From: Himantopus leucocephalus
Lineage: Eukaryota > Chordata > Aves > Charadriiformes > Recurvirostridae
Assembly (NCBI GenBank): GCA_003993805.1
Contig: RSEF01000021.1
Location: 101,440 to 165,439, forward strand
Direction of reading: 5' to 3'
Length of the DNA stretch: 64,000 bases
Numbering within the stretch: position 1 is the first letter of the stretch; each line of letters begins with the position of its first letter. The notes beneath the pieces were generated by a model that did no database searches, was not told the origin of the DNA, and saw only the letters and a program-made list of their open reading frames with translations. Both the position numbers and the translations under genes were made by a program. This document shows positions 36,090 to 48,599 of this stretch, one piece after another.

Positions 36090-37230
36090 GCACCGTAGAG
36101 CGTGCAGACCCAGACAACATGCGGCAAGGCAGGGCCTGGCCCCAGCCCCATGCCACACAGGGTGCCTGGCCCCAGCCCCGACCCCCAGCCCTGCACCATA
36201 CAGGGGGGCTGGACCCACACCAGGCAGCGAGGCAGGTCCTGACCCCCCAGCCCCACACCACACAGGGGCCAGGCCCCAGCCCCACATCAAATAGGGGGCA
36301 TGGACCATACAGGTCCCTTGTATGGTGTGGGGCTGGGGCCTGGACCCACACCAGGCAGCAAGGCAGGCCTTGGCCCCCAGCCCCACCTCATACAGGGGGG
36401 CTGAACCCCACAACACGCAGCATGGCAGGGCCTGGAACCCGGCCCCCCACCACACAGCACAGCAGGCCTTGGCCCCCAGCCCCACACCATACAGGGTCCC
36501 GGCCCCACACCAGGCAGTGAGGCAGGCCCTGACCCCTAGCCCCACACCAGACAGGGAGCCCGGACCATACAGGCCATACCGGCCCCTTGTATGGCGTGGG
36601 GCTGGGGCCAGGACCCACATCAGGCAGCAAAGCAGGCCCCGACCCCCAGCCCCACCTTATACAGGGGGCCTGGCCCCCAGCCCCACACCGTACAGGGGGC
36701 CAAGCCCCACAGCACGCAGCATGGCAAGGCCCAGAACCCAGCCCCACAGTGTACAAGGTGCCTGGCCCCACACACCATACAGCACAGCAGACCTTGGCGC
36801 CAAGCCCCACACCATGCAGGGTCCGGGCCCCACACCAGGCAGTGAGGCAGACCTTGCCCTTGAGCCCCACACCATACAGGGGGCCTGGGCCATACAGATC
36901 CCCTGTATGGTGTGGGGCTGGGGCCAGGACCCACATCAGGCAGCAAAGCAGGCTCTGACCCCCAGCCCCACCTCACACAGGGGCCCTGAACCCCAGCCCC
37001 ACACCATACAGGGAGCCAAGCCCCACAGCACGGCAAATCCAAGACCCCAGCCCCGCAGCGTACAGGGCCCAGGCCCCACACCCAGTGGTGAGGCAGGCCC
37101 TGGCCCCTGGCCCCCAGCCCCACGCCATACAGGGGGCCTGGCCCCACACCACGCAGCGAAGCAGGCCCTGACCCCCGGCCCCACACCACAGCAGGCCTTG
37201 GCCCCCAGCCCCACACCACGCAGGGGGCCT
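36090..37230. repeat. Degenerate GC-rich minisatellite upstream of DDX19
   Basis: About 1.1 kb is built from degenerate units around CCCCAGCCCCACACCATACA plus interspersed segments such as AGGCAGCGAGGCAGGCCCTG. Some units are inverted (TGTATGGTGTGGGGCTGGGG at about 36313, and again near 36587 and 36905), so the array holds local palindromes. It leads straight into the GGACCC array. The base composition keeps long frames open on both strands, but these have no protein-family features. Confidence 0.85.
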
Positions 37231-37758
37231 GGACCCGGACCCGGACCCGGACCCGGACCCGGACCCGGACCCGGACCCGGACCCGGACCCGGACCCGGAC
37301 CCGGACCCGGACCCGGACCCGGACCCGGACCCGGACCCGGACCCGGACCCGGACCCGGACCCGGACCCGGACCCGGACCCGGACCCGGACCCGGACCCGG
37401 ACCCGGACCCGGACCCGGACCCGGACCCGGACCCGGACCCGGACCCGGACCCGGACCCGGACCCGGACCCGGACCCGGACCCGGACCCGGACCCGGACCC
37501 GGACCCGGACCCGGACCCGGACCCGGACCCGGACCCGGACCCGGACCCGGACCCGGACCCGGACCCGGACCCGGACCCGGACCCGGACCCGGACCCGGAC
37601 CCGGACCCGGACCCGGACCCGGACCCGGACCCGGACCCGGACCCGGACCCGGACCCGGACCCGGACCCGGACCCGGACCCGGACCCGGACCCGGACCCGG
37701 ACCCGGACCCGGACCCGGACCCGGACCCGGACCCGGACCCGGACCCGGACCCGGACCC
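37231..37758. repeat. (GGACCC)88 hexanucleotide array
   Basis: This is 528 bp of perfect GGACCC repeats, 88 copies with no interruption. The minus strand reads (GGGTCC)n, with GGG triplets every six bases, a pattern that can form G-quadruplexes. If transcribed and translated without an AUG, it would encode Gly-Pro, Asp-Pro or Thr-Arg dipeptides on the plus strand and Gly-Ser, Gly-Pro or Val-Arg on the minus strand. The perfect identity implies recent expansion or active homogenisation; true copy number may differ from the assembly. Confidence 0.97.
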
Positions 37759-37789
37759 ACACCAAGGCCAGGCCCGACGCCCAGCGCCC

Positions 37790-38280
37790 CACAGCCCATC
37801 CCGCTGCAGCACCACGACCTCCCCCGGCCATTTCTGTCCCCCCTTTTATTATCACCCCCCGCCCGGAAGGGAGCGGGGAGGGGGGGGAGGCCGGAACGCG
37901 CCGCTCCCGGAACGCCAACGCCGCCGCCGCGGTTGCGGCCGGGCCGTGGCGGGGTGGAGGGGCGGGGGGGGGGGNGGTGGGAGGGGGACGGGGCCGGCGG
38001 TGACTGCGGGCGGCGCAGGCGCTTTTCCCGCCGCCGGCGCCATTGCGGCTGCTCACGGCGAGCCCGGCGCCAGCGCCCACCGGCCCGGACATGGCCACCG
38101 ACTCCTGGGCCCTGGCCGTGGACGAGCAGGAGGCGGCGGCCGAGTCGGTGAGCGGGGAGCCGGGAGCCGGGGAGGGGCGGGGGGGGGATGTTGGCCGGGG
38201 GTCCCCGGGCAGCGGCCCGGCCCTGAGGCGCGGGGTCCCGGGGCTGAGCCGCCGCCGCCTCCTCACGGAAAACAGCGAGC
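37790..38280 (+). promoter_or_regulatory. DDX19B: CpG-island promoter of DDX19B
   Basis: This CpG-dense block surrounds the first coding exon and has no TATA box, as expected of a housekeeping promoter. GCGCAGGCGC at 38013-38022 fits the core NRF1 palindrome GCGCANGCGC, and TTTTCCCGCC right after it resembles an E2F site. Transcription probably starts shortly before 38091. One base at 37975, within a G run, is undetermined. Confidence 0.75.
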
Positions 38281-41200
38281 GACGGAAAAAACCCTTTTTC
38301 TCCTCATTTTCTTCCCAAAGGGACAGGGAGGCCGCTGGCCTTCCCCGCCGCGGAGGGGCCCTGCCGGCAGCACCGCCTCGGGGTGTCCCTGGGCCTGCGG
38401 TCCTCCTTTAGGAGGAAAAAAAAACCCAACCAAGCAAACATTTCTTTCTTTTTAAAAATTTCTTTTGAGTATCAAAAGGGCAAGGAGGCCCCTGTCCTTC
38501 CCCTCACCCTACAGCCACACACAGCCCTGTCAGCAGCACTGCTTCAGAGGTGCCTGCGGTATTCACCCAGGGGCCAAAAAATCCCTGTTTTCTCCAATTA
38601 TTTTTTTTACAAGATCTAAATACGTTTGAGGTGTTGGGTTTTTTATGTTTCTCAGCTGCTCAAACGCTGCACTTTAGCGCAGAGAGCATTAACTCAGCCC
38701 CTGGATGCGTGGACCCTCAAGGCTTCTCTGCCTGTTGTGTTCTTGGTGGTAAAACCAACTTTCCCTGTCACATTTTTGGTGGTAAAACAGACCCTCGGCG
38801 AGAGGGACCTGTCCTGGGGCAGCGCGTGTCAGCCAGGACTGCCCTCAGCGCAGAGTTTCCATCGTGGAATGTAAATTTTCTCCCATTTTGCCATCAGCAG
38901 AGCTATTAGGGAGCAGAGATGCAGGGGCAAAAAACAACCCCTTTCTCCATGTCATCGGTACTGCTTAGAAAAAGCGCTGTTTGTTTTAAAACTCTTGAAA
39001 TCACGTTCCTCTCGCTAACTTCATCTCCTTGGCCTTCAAGCCTGGGTTTTCACTGTGCAATAATTTTAGCAGCTGGTAAATCTGGAAGCATTGATGAAAG
39101 CTCAGGCGTTCCTGGCCAGTAGTAAAACGCAGGTACGGTAGCCTTTGAATGACTCTGATTTCGTGTTTTTCCTCACTTTTAGTTGAGCAGTTTACACCTG
39201 AAGGAGGAAAAAACCAAACCAGATGCCAATGGTGAGTTACAGCCGCTCAAATGGCCTTCAAAAGGGCGTGATGTTTTTTCTGGTGCGTTTGGAGCACTGC
39301 TGCCAAAGTAAATTCCTGATTAGTCAAGAAATTCCAGAAAAAGGAAGCATAAAGCTAAGATGAGCTTAAAGGGCTTAAAGCTTAAAAGGCTGAGGCACTT
39401 GGGGCTTTTTAGTCTGGAGAAAAGAANNNNNNNNNNNNNNNNNNNNNNNNNNNNNNNNNNNNNNNNNNNNNNNNNNNNNNNNNNNNNNNNNNNNNNNNNN
39501 NNNNNNNNNNNNNNNNNNNNNNNNNNGCCTGGACGCCGTCCTGTGCAACCTGCTGGAGGTGACCCTGCTTTGGCAGGCGGGGTGGACTAGATGATCTCCA
39601 GAGGTCCCTTCTAACCCTGACCAGCCTGTGATTCTGTGATTAAACAGCAGTGTAGACTAAATAATCTGGCTCGTGCACTTGTTCTGCTAAGCTAACTTTT
39701 TTAAGTCACATTTTGTGATATTCAAGGAGCTGTGCAGGCAAAATCTGTTGGTATGGTTGATAAAACTTCAATTTGGCCGTGCAGAGCAAGCTTTAACTTG
39801 GGTTTCTTCTGCGCACTGATAAAGCAGGGCTCTCGTCAGGAAAATGGGCTGTTTTGTAGCTTTTCTCACAACATTCAAAACCTGAAACTCTGTGGATGTC
39901 GGCTGCATGACCTCACATCTGCCCCAAAATCGTCTGTTTTAATTTAGGTGCTGTTGTCAAGGCAGACGACAACGTAGAGAAGACAGAGGATGAGGAGAAG
40001 GGTAAGTGCCTTCTTGAAAAATGCTTTGGCAAGGAATGTTGAAAAGAAATTAATTTCATATATACTTAAAGTAAGTCTGCCTTATGTCTCAGGATGGATG
40101 ATCTTGTATCCTGCCCCAAGGACTTAATTGTAAGACATGTCCTTCCTCCATAATACTTTTAAAGCCATTGGGTCCTGTAATAACTTGGGAGACTCCTGGA
40201 TTAGAGTGGAGAGGAATAAGGGGATAACAGTATCCTCAAAGGCAGGACTGGATACAGGAGCAGTTGGATAACCTGGAGCTGGAATTGCTGTAGCAACCAA
40301 CATGTTGCGTTTATGAAATGCCTGTTAAGAGGTGGGTAACGGCTCTAAATCCTTCAGAAGGTAGCTTAAGAGAAACTTGCTTTAGAAAACAGATTTATTA
40401 GCAAAACCCCGAAGTGCAGCAGTTTAACCTTCCGTTTTGATCTCATCCTCAGCCCTTGCTGCTTTTCAGCCCTGGAATCTTTCAAAGTACCATTTGTCCT
40501 CAAATTTTCCTTAAAAAGAAAAAAAAAAAACACGTAAAAGGTGTCTGCCCACATGTCAGATAATGGTGAGGCTTTTAACCCTGTCCCACCTTCCAGTTGG
40601 ATGCTAAGCTATAATATCTTAAATAAGCAGAGTTCTGTATCTGTTAAGATCCCCGTTAAAACAGTGCTCGCGTTCGTTTGTCATCCTGGATATTAAATGT
40701 GAATCTCCAGGGTACCTTGATAGAGGCCTCGTTCACAAAGTTTGGGCTCTTTTATGACGCTGCTCTGTAATAGATAATTTCAGTATTTGAATGCATCTTG
40801 TCCTTTTTAACTGGCTTGGTAATGCAACATTTCAGTGGGAGCAACACCTGAAGCAGGCTGTGATTTATTAATTTTTTTTCTACCTCGTTTTTCAACAGAG
40901 GACAGAGCTGCCCAGTCCTTGTTGAACAAGCTAATTCGCAGTAACTTGGTTGACACAACAAATCAAGTGGAGGTGCTGCAGAGGGATCCCACATCGCCTC
41001 TCTACTCCGTGAAGTCTTTTGAGGAGCTGCGACTGTAAGTCCTGTTAGATTTCCTGGCTGTGTAGGAGATACTGCTTAAAAGTGCATGGGTTTCTGTTTC
41101 AATTTACTGCAAATATGTCATTATTAAATCAGCGTATCATTTATTGTATTATTTAAATGCAAGGACAATTATTTTATCTTGGTGCCTTGTGAAGGTTTCC

Positions 41201-44200
41201 GCCTAAAACAAGCTCGTTTTAACTCCTGGTTGGTCTAGAGTGAGCGTTTCTTTCTATCATCAGCTCTAGCAACACTATTCTGAATTTTAATGTATGGTTT
41301 TTGGTCTTCAAACGCACAGTGGAGCTCGTGTGTGATAAGCCGGATGAGGTGAGCAGAGGAGGGAGGGCTGTCCTTCCACAGCCGCTGTCACCAGGGTTAT
41401 GTGAATTCAGACCTTTTCTGTGTCAGAGGCATGGTTATTTTGCCACCAGTTCTCCAGCAAGTGCAGGGAGGCTCAGAGCAGGTGTTCCAGCACCACGGCA
41501 GTGTTTTGGAAAACAGGAGAATTGTTTTATTGGCAGGAGTAATGAACACAACCATCTTCTGTTCCTATTCTCTGGCGGTTATTTGTGAAGGTCCAGGAGC
41601 AGCAGTGAATAGTACAAAGGGAAAAGCTTATCTTTTCTCTGCCATGATCCTGGATTTACGTACTGGAGAGACGACTGGCGTTAGTATTTTCTGACCGTTC
41701 CTATTGAATACCTTTACCAGTGGAGCTTTCAAGCAACAGTAGCTGTATTTAAGGCATGATAGATTTATATATTTTTTTAATGTGCTAAAGAGGCTGTCCT
41801 GTTGGGATTGTTGTTGGTTATATTGATGGTCTCCGGTTTCTTGCTCTTTTGCAAGCTCCATGGGGAAATCGGAGCCAATGAGACTTCTCACCGTGAAATG
41901 TCAGGATGTCGTTTCACTTTGTTAATGTTAGTGGTTGAACGTCTACAAAAAAAGCTGAGGTCCTGTAGTGCCTGTTCGACTAATTCCCATCTTTCAAAAG
42001 CCAAACCATCCAAGTGAGTTAATGATGGGGGCAGCCAGACTAATTGAGTCTTCGTTTTGTTATGACTTGGTGTATCCTTGGCAACTGTTGCAGAGTTGGG
42101 CTTTGTACGTCCTTGCTTCTGAGCAGCACAAGGTTATGTTTTCAAAGAGCTTTTGTTCCAGCCGTCGTCTGAAAGTAATATACGATTTTTTTAAAAGCAC
42201 GTTGTACTGAATAGGAAGTTCTTAACAGCGGGAAATGGTGGGCAGGAAACCTGTAACCTGCTTTGAAAGGAAAGCCCTTACTTCTGAGCACCGCTAACAG
42301 CCCTCCAGTAAGCACTTGGAGGTCATCGGCTAAGAGTTCGCTAGCACCATAACCTGAATTTTCGGTTGTTCTTGGATCTCCTTGTCTACACAAGTGTCTG
42401 CTGAGACTAGAAAGCTCCCTTGTGAGGAAAGAGCAATTGTTGAGCATTTGAGGACACGCTTTGGTTTGAGTGCTGGGTTATAATCATGGATCACGAGGTG
42501 TAGTCACGGTGAAGTTTATCAGTCATTTACCAGTTTTGTGCGCTAAGCCAGGATTGCTCTGGTGTTAAGATGTCAGTGTGTATTACAGAATCCGTCATGA
42601 CATCAGTCCTTGCAATGATTTCATGACATTACACTTCATTCTATTCCTCACATACTGAGGTCTCTTTGTCCCATCTTTGTGAGTCTTCAAGGAGTGATAA
42701 TTTTGGTGCTGAGATTAGGCATGGATGAGGAAGAGGGATTGGCCCAAAGGACAGGATTAACACGCACTGCTCTGGGATTCCCAGGATTGTCCGAAAAGCT
42801 GCTTTAGAACAAGAAGCCCAGCACTAGCCTTAGAGCTGTGACACAAGGTTTTCCATGTAGCTGTGAAAGACAGGCATGCAGGCTGACTTCCTAAATCAAG
42901 GGGTTTTTGCAAAGATTCCTTTGCAGTCTTTCTGCTGTCACTTGTTATAGCTTCCAGGCACTTCACAGGTGCAGGTACGCAGCAAGGGGAAGGTCTAGGT
43001 CCGGTTGCAAGGGTTTTTCTCACCTTTTTGTACACAAATGAAAACCAAATGAACTTCAATAGGTCACGGTATAAAAACCTCTGTTTTCAGGAAACCACAG
43101 CTCCTGGAAGGAGTCTATGCCATGGGCTTCAACAGACCATCTAAGATACAAGAGAACGCCCTGCCCATGATGCTTGCTGAACCGTATGTACACATACTTT
43201 CCACTCCCTTCTGCTATAGGAAGGATTTGAAAGATTTAGTGTACTATTACTGAACTCTGGATGGGAGGATGGTGGTGGGGGAGCTGTCCGAGCTGTGGTG
43301 AAAGGATTCCCATGCCACGGTGTTTCTGTGGTCATGAACGATGTGACAGCAGCCCTGAATTTGTCCTTTTCCTAGGGCTGGTACTGAACATGCAGTGCTG
43401 TGGTGTTCGGACGAGGTCAATCTGATTTTCCCGGTCAGTGTAGGGGAGAAATAATAAGGCTGCTATGGAACATAGTTCCAGAAATCGTGGGTGGGTGGGT
43501 GGGTGGGAGCAGCTGAGATACCGTGTTGTCCGTGTGGCTGGTTTTCCTCTCTGCGCCCCTGAGCTGAAATGTATGAAGTATTAAGACACTAGGGGGAGAT
43601 GTGCAAAATGGAAAAGTACTGTCAGATAATCACAGACTTCCTTCCAAATCTCCATAACCAAGAGGTGCTGAAAGAGAGAGTTGGTAGGGAACAGAAACTA
43701 ACTTCTGCCCTGTGGAGCGTAGCTGGTCAAGCTAGGCTCTAATCCAGAGCTGTGATAAATCTAAAAGGTATTAAAATGCCACTTGAGTTTTCTTTATCGT
43801 TCAACCCCACAAGTACGTTGTCCAGGTGGTTCATCTGGTTGAGCTCATGTCTGCTCTATGTTCTGCAGCCCACAGAACTTGATCGCACAATCTCAGTCCG
43901 GTACTGGCAAGACGGCTGCCTTTGTCCTGGCCATGCTCAGTCGTGTTGAACCCGGGAACAAGTATCCACAGGTAAAGTTACTGGGACGTGACTGTTTTGG
44001 GTGGGTTTCGTGGTTGTGCAGTGCCACCTAGTGAAGAGGCTGGGCTTCTGTTGAGACCTTTGATAGTAAATTCATAGCTTGGTAAACCCATCTCTGATGC
44101 TGTTTCTGTAAACTGTTCAGCAGGGGCTGGTGATTTGGGGATCTATCAAAATGCCTTTAGTGCAAAAGACATGGATTTTGCTCACAACTTGTTCCTTTCA

Positions 44201-47200
44201 GTCCCTCCCTTGCATCACTCGGGATGCCTTTGCTCTGTAAGGAGTTAAATCAGGGGGATATCATTCTGGGAGAAATTAAATCAGAGCAATACTGCAGGCT
44301 GAAGGGGGTTAAGTAAGTGGAATTTGGGATGGAAGAGAAGATATCTGTGACGACACAGCAGAGAACACCTGGAAAGGGGCTTTTTTAACCCAATTTCCTT
44401 ATGCGATAGTTGAGCAGTGCTATCAAGGCTAGAGTTCTTTCCTTAAAAAATGCTGTTCTTAGCTCTTAATCTACCTGTAGGTATTAGGTTCCTTGTCCCT
44501 GCTGTCCATATATGTCCCCTATGGCAGAGTATCTGCACTCCCAAGCCTGAGGAGCAGAATCAAATGCAGAACGCCTGTAGCTCAGTGACTGTGTCATATC
44601 AACTCATTCCCCTAGTTTCAGAGGGTAGAATTGAGGGGCTTTCAGAAACTGTTCAGCTGCTCACACGTTTGTCTTCAGGAAAACTTCAATAATAAGGATT
44701 TTAAAAAGCAAGTGTGATAGTGTTGCCCAGGATGTTGGTCATCTCAAACGCGTTATCCTTCTGTCCCTCCAGTGTTTGTGCCTTTCCCCAACATATGAGC
44801 TGGCACTTCAAACAGGAAAAGTGATTGAGCAAATGGGAAAGTTTTATCCAGAGCTGAAACTTGCCTATGCTGTCCGAGGCAATAAATGTGAGTAAGGTGA
44901 AACACTACCAACAGACTGTAAATGAGAAAATGATTGTCGGGTGCAATACAGTAAATGAACAATAGAGCGATCGGATGGTGAAACAGGCTAGTTCAGAGAG
45001 GGGCAGAGCATTTCACTGTCTGTGCAGCTGTCTTATGAAAGCTTTCCTTTCTGTCTCGGCAGTGGAGAGAGGTCAGAAGATCTCTGAGCAGATTGTAATT
45101 GGCACACCCGGTACTGTGCTGGACTGGTGTTCCAAACTGAAATTCATAGATCCCAAGAAAATCAAAGTGTTTGTCTTGGATGAGGCTGATGTGATGATAG
45201 CAACCCAGGGCCATCAGGACCAGAGCATCCGCATTCAGAGGTAAGGACTCGGCGTACGTTGCCGGAGGTGATTTTTGGTTTTTTTGATTATAGCTATTTT
45301 GTAACGTAGGGACAGCAGGCCCAGATTCTTGACCAGTGTCTTTTGATAAAGCAACAAGATTAAAATGATATATTTAGCTCTAATCCAGATGGCTAATAGA
45401 GGCAGAATGTCAGGGGATGACAAGCAGTTTCATTTTCTTACAGAATAAAAAGCCTGTCCCTAGAGCAGGGTTTGTTCATTTTTAAGAATGCAAGTCTGGA
45501 TGCCACTGGTCCATGAGGGGACGATCAGGTGTTGGTAAGATTAGCGTTAGTCTTTCCAGCCACTGGAATAACTGGTTCTGAGGTTATTGTTCTGCTTTGC
45601 CCATAGCATTAATCCCATCAGGATATCAGGGAGGTGACAGTGTTGCGTGGGAACACTGCCCGTTTTGCTTTGTCTTGCAGAATGCTCCCCAGAGACTGCC
45701 AGATGCTCCTATTTTCAGCCACTTTTGAGGATTCTGTGTGGAAGTTTGCTCAAAAAGTTGTTCCTGACCCAAACATTATCAAACTGAAGCGAGAGGAGGA
45801 GACACTGGACACTATTAAGCAGTATTACGTTCTGTGCAATAACAGAGATGAGAAGTTCCAGGCTCTCTGTAATATCTACGGCGCTATCACCATTGCTCAG
45901 GCCATGATCTTCTGCCACGTGAGTCCTTTCGGGGAACGTTAGTCCCAACAACCCCGTTAGTGTCTGCTCTTGCTAAAAACCTGACCAGGCATGCTTTTCG
46001 GAAAGAAACCAACAAAATGAATTGCCCTTTTCTGTGGCTTTTCTGGCTCCCTCTTTGAGTGAAATCTTGAGAGCTGTGATAGCACTAGCTGGTTTGTTTC
46101 TCTGGGTTTGTCCATCCAGGTCATTTTTATTCTTGAAGTTCTCTGAAGCAAAGATCAGAGTAATGCACAGTTTTCCAAAACAAAGTATTACTCAGAACTA
46201 CTGAAAAAAAACAAAACCCTGAGATTGGCAAATGGATAAAAATAGGGCAGAATGAGGGATGGGGAAGTCTTGTAGTTCTGCAGCCAACACATAGCTTTTC
46301 CTGGGACTCCACATCCCTCAGGTAACTGGTGATATACCTCTGGGGTCTCCCTGTGAATCATACTGAGACTTCTTTTTTTCTGGAAGCCACCGTAACTTGT
46401 GGGGAAAAAAACAGTGCTGACAAGCACCAGAACAGCCACGTAAAGCTAGCTCAGACAAGATAAAACCTGTATTTGGAGTCTGCTGCGCAGTCTGCTTCTG
46501 TGCTGTTTCGAGATGTAATAATATCAGACATAATCGGAGCTTGAAAAACCAACATAATTGGAAACTGTTTAATTCAAAGCTGTGTAGAGCCTCTGTTGGA
46601 TTTCACAGCTACGTTCAGCTCAAACCCTGACGTTTTCCAAGCTGATGGTTTTGTTTACTTGACACTGCTTGTGAGCTTTTAGCGTACATATGTAATCCCT
46701 CATAGAGTGAAAGCTGAGGAGCAGAGCCCAAAGAAAACGCGTACTTTTCTTAAAGAAGGGTTCCTGTGGTGGCAGATGCACGCTTTCCTATTTCTGATAG
46801 GAGATATGGGAGCACAGTTTGTAATGGAGTGGGGGTGGGCGCAGCACTTAGGAGCTCTTTCCTTTTGAGATATAAAAAACCGAGCAGCTGTGGAGCTTCT
46901 AGTCGATCCCAGAGGGGTTTGTTCCCACTTTACAGCATTAAAACTTCCTCCCAAAGACAGGCCTCGCTTTGTGTTTCAGACTCGGAAGACGGCCGGCTGG
47001 CTGGCTGCGGAGCTCTCGAAGGAGGGCCATCAGGTGGCATTGCTCAGTGGGGAAATGATGGTGGAACAGAGAGCCGCGGTGATAGAGCGTTTCCGAGAGG
47101 GCAAAGAAAAGGTGCTGGTGACGACAAACGTCTGTGCCAGAGGTAAGGCGTGGCAGAGCTGTGCCAGGGAGGGGCAGAAGCAGCGGTTCCTAAGATGAGA

Positions 47201-48599
47201 TACGGCTGGCCTGCTTACAGAAAGAATTCATTTAATTAAGTGTTCTAATCTGGAGAAATGAGGGTCCTTAAAGTAATTCCTGGGCTTTTGTGCTGCTGGC
47301 CATATCTGTGCATGTAAAGATGCCTGTGGGCAAATACAGGATTCCCTGCAGCCTTCCTGCAGCTTGGGATGAAAAAGTCCACCCTGGGACGATTTTATGC
47401 TTCTGGCACCAAGCCTGGCTTGTACTGCTGACCCTCAGTGTTTAAAATAAACACATTCCAAAATACAGAAATCTGAAAAGTTCTGAACTCCATTAGGAAT
47501 TTGTGTTGCAATTTGACATCCTAGAACAGTTAAGACAACATTGTACTTGGAAAAAAACAAGAGGCATTTACAGCTTCGGAGAGGAGGAGAGAGTTTCTGA
47601 AATACGTTAAGTGCTGGTTAAAGCATCTCCGGCTGCTTTTCCATTAGCCATTTTAGTGGGATTCTCTGCTGTAACAGCTAGATAGTTTTTATTTCAAGGT
47701 ACTCCATAAGGATATTGTGGAAAAGATCCATTCCAGAGTTTGAGACCGGCTTTTAACTCCTCACTCAGTGTGGAGGCAGCCACGCGGCAGCTCTCTGACA
47801 ACTGTGGGAAGCTCTGCCGTTGAGTAACCTGGATATGGTGACCAAACTGCACGCGGGCCAGGCCAGAGGAGGCCGTTCCTGCGATAAGAACCACTGCAGT
47901 GGTATAATTTGATGCTTTCTTTTTATCAGGGATCGATGTAGAGCAGGTCTCTGTTGTCATCAATTTTGACCTTCCCGTGGATAAAGATGGAAATCCAGAT
48001 AATGAGACTTATCTGCACCGGATCGGCCGTACAGGTCGTTTTGGCAAGCGAGGACTGGCTATTAACATGGTGGACAGCAAGCACAGCATGAATATTCTCA
48101 ACAGAATCCAGGAACATTTCAGTACGTACCCTCAGACTCTTCTTTCTCTAAGATTAAGTGTTGTTTCTGCAGAATTTTGACTAGCTGTATACTGAGCAGA
48201 TATTTATTGAGCCTTAAACTGACCGCAGAAGAGCACATGAGCTGCGTTTTGTGTAATGTCACTCAGGATTGTGAACTGCTGCGTATGATAGGAGCAGAAA
48301 TAAGTCAAGTTGTTTGCTGGCTACCTGGATAGTCCTTAAAACGGATATTCCAGAAATAGGTAACATGTGAGTACCTTGATGGGCCTTTGATGAAGGAATA
48401 AAGGTTTATGTTGTAGTTTTAAAACCTGACCGAACATTTCATGGATAAACCCAAACTCCTCAAGACCAGCTAAAGGAAGCAGCTTTCCCTTCTCTGCTCT
48501 GTGTTACGAAATCTGACTTATTTCTCATCTTTTCCAGACAAAAAGATAAACAAATTGGATACTGACGACTTGGATGAAATTGAGAAGATAACTAACTGA
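38091..48599 (+). CDS. DDX19B: DDX19B-type DEAD-box RNA helicase (12 exons, 479 aa)
   Basis: DDX19 (yeast Dbp5) is an ATP-dependent RNA helicase that remodels mRNPs at the cytoplasmic face of the nuclear pore, activated by GLE1 and regulated by NUP214. Exons: 38091-38147, 39183-39231, 39948-40001, 40899-41034, 43091-43183, 43869-43971, 44773-44887, 45063-45240, 45681-45918, 46980-47142, 47930-48121, 48538-48599. All join in phase with GT-AG introns and give 479 residues, the same length as human DDX19B. Motifs: Walker A SQSGTGKT about 138-145, DEAD 242-245, SAT 274-276, and HRIGRTGR 425-432. The N-terminus [19 protein letters not shown] and exon 2 ([16 protein letters not shown]) are closer to DDX19B than DDX19A as I remember them. 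No broken motif is seen. Position between VWA5B1 and UBXN10 is unexpected. Confidence 0.97.
39385..39641 (+). mobile_element. CR1 LINE 3' fragment, split by the assembly gap
   Basis: On the left, GGCTTTTTAGTCTGGAGAAA and neighbours match the typical 3' region of avian CR1. On the right, the stretch from about 39536, including GGACTAGATGATCTCCAGAG and ending in GTGATTCTGTGATT, is the CR1 3' terminus with its octamer-like tail. The 100-N gap falls between them, so the element body is incomplete here. It is a 5'-truncated, inactive copy inside DDX19B intron 2. CR1 is the dominant LINE of bird genomes. Confidence 0.88.
39427..39526. other. Assembly gap of 100 N
   Basis: Exactly 100 N bases, the usual placeholder for a gap of unknown size, interrupt DDX19B intron 2 within a CR1 copy. 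Exons 1-2 lie to the left and exons 3-12 to the right, and their phases agree across the gap, so the order of the flanks is supported. Confidence 0.98.

Noticed and set aside
36322..38151. 609-codon plus-strand open frame ending in DDX19B exon 1 territory
   Set aside because: It is produced by the minisatellite and GGACCC array (Gly-Pro repeats), includes an undetermined base, and reads the DDX19B start region in another frame. No family features.
36620..38266. 548-codon minus-strand frame with Val-Arg repeats, and overlapping Gly-Pro and Gly-Ser frames
   Set aside because: The hexamer length is divisible by three, so every frame stays open. This is repeat composition, not evidence of coding.
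42481..43080. Possible extra DDX19B exon in the long intron 4
   Set aside because: The exon 4 to exon 5 junction is in phase and gives the expected continuous helicase sequence (LRLKPQLLEG); nothing else is needed.
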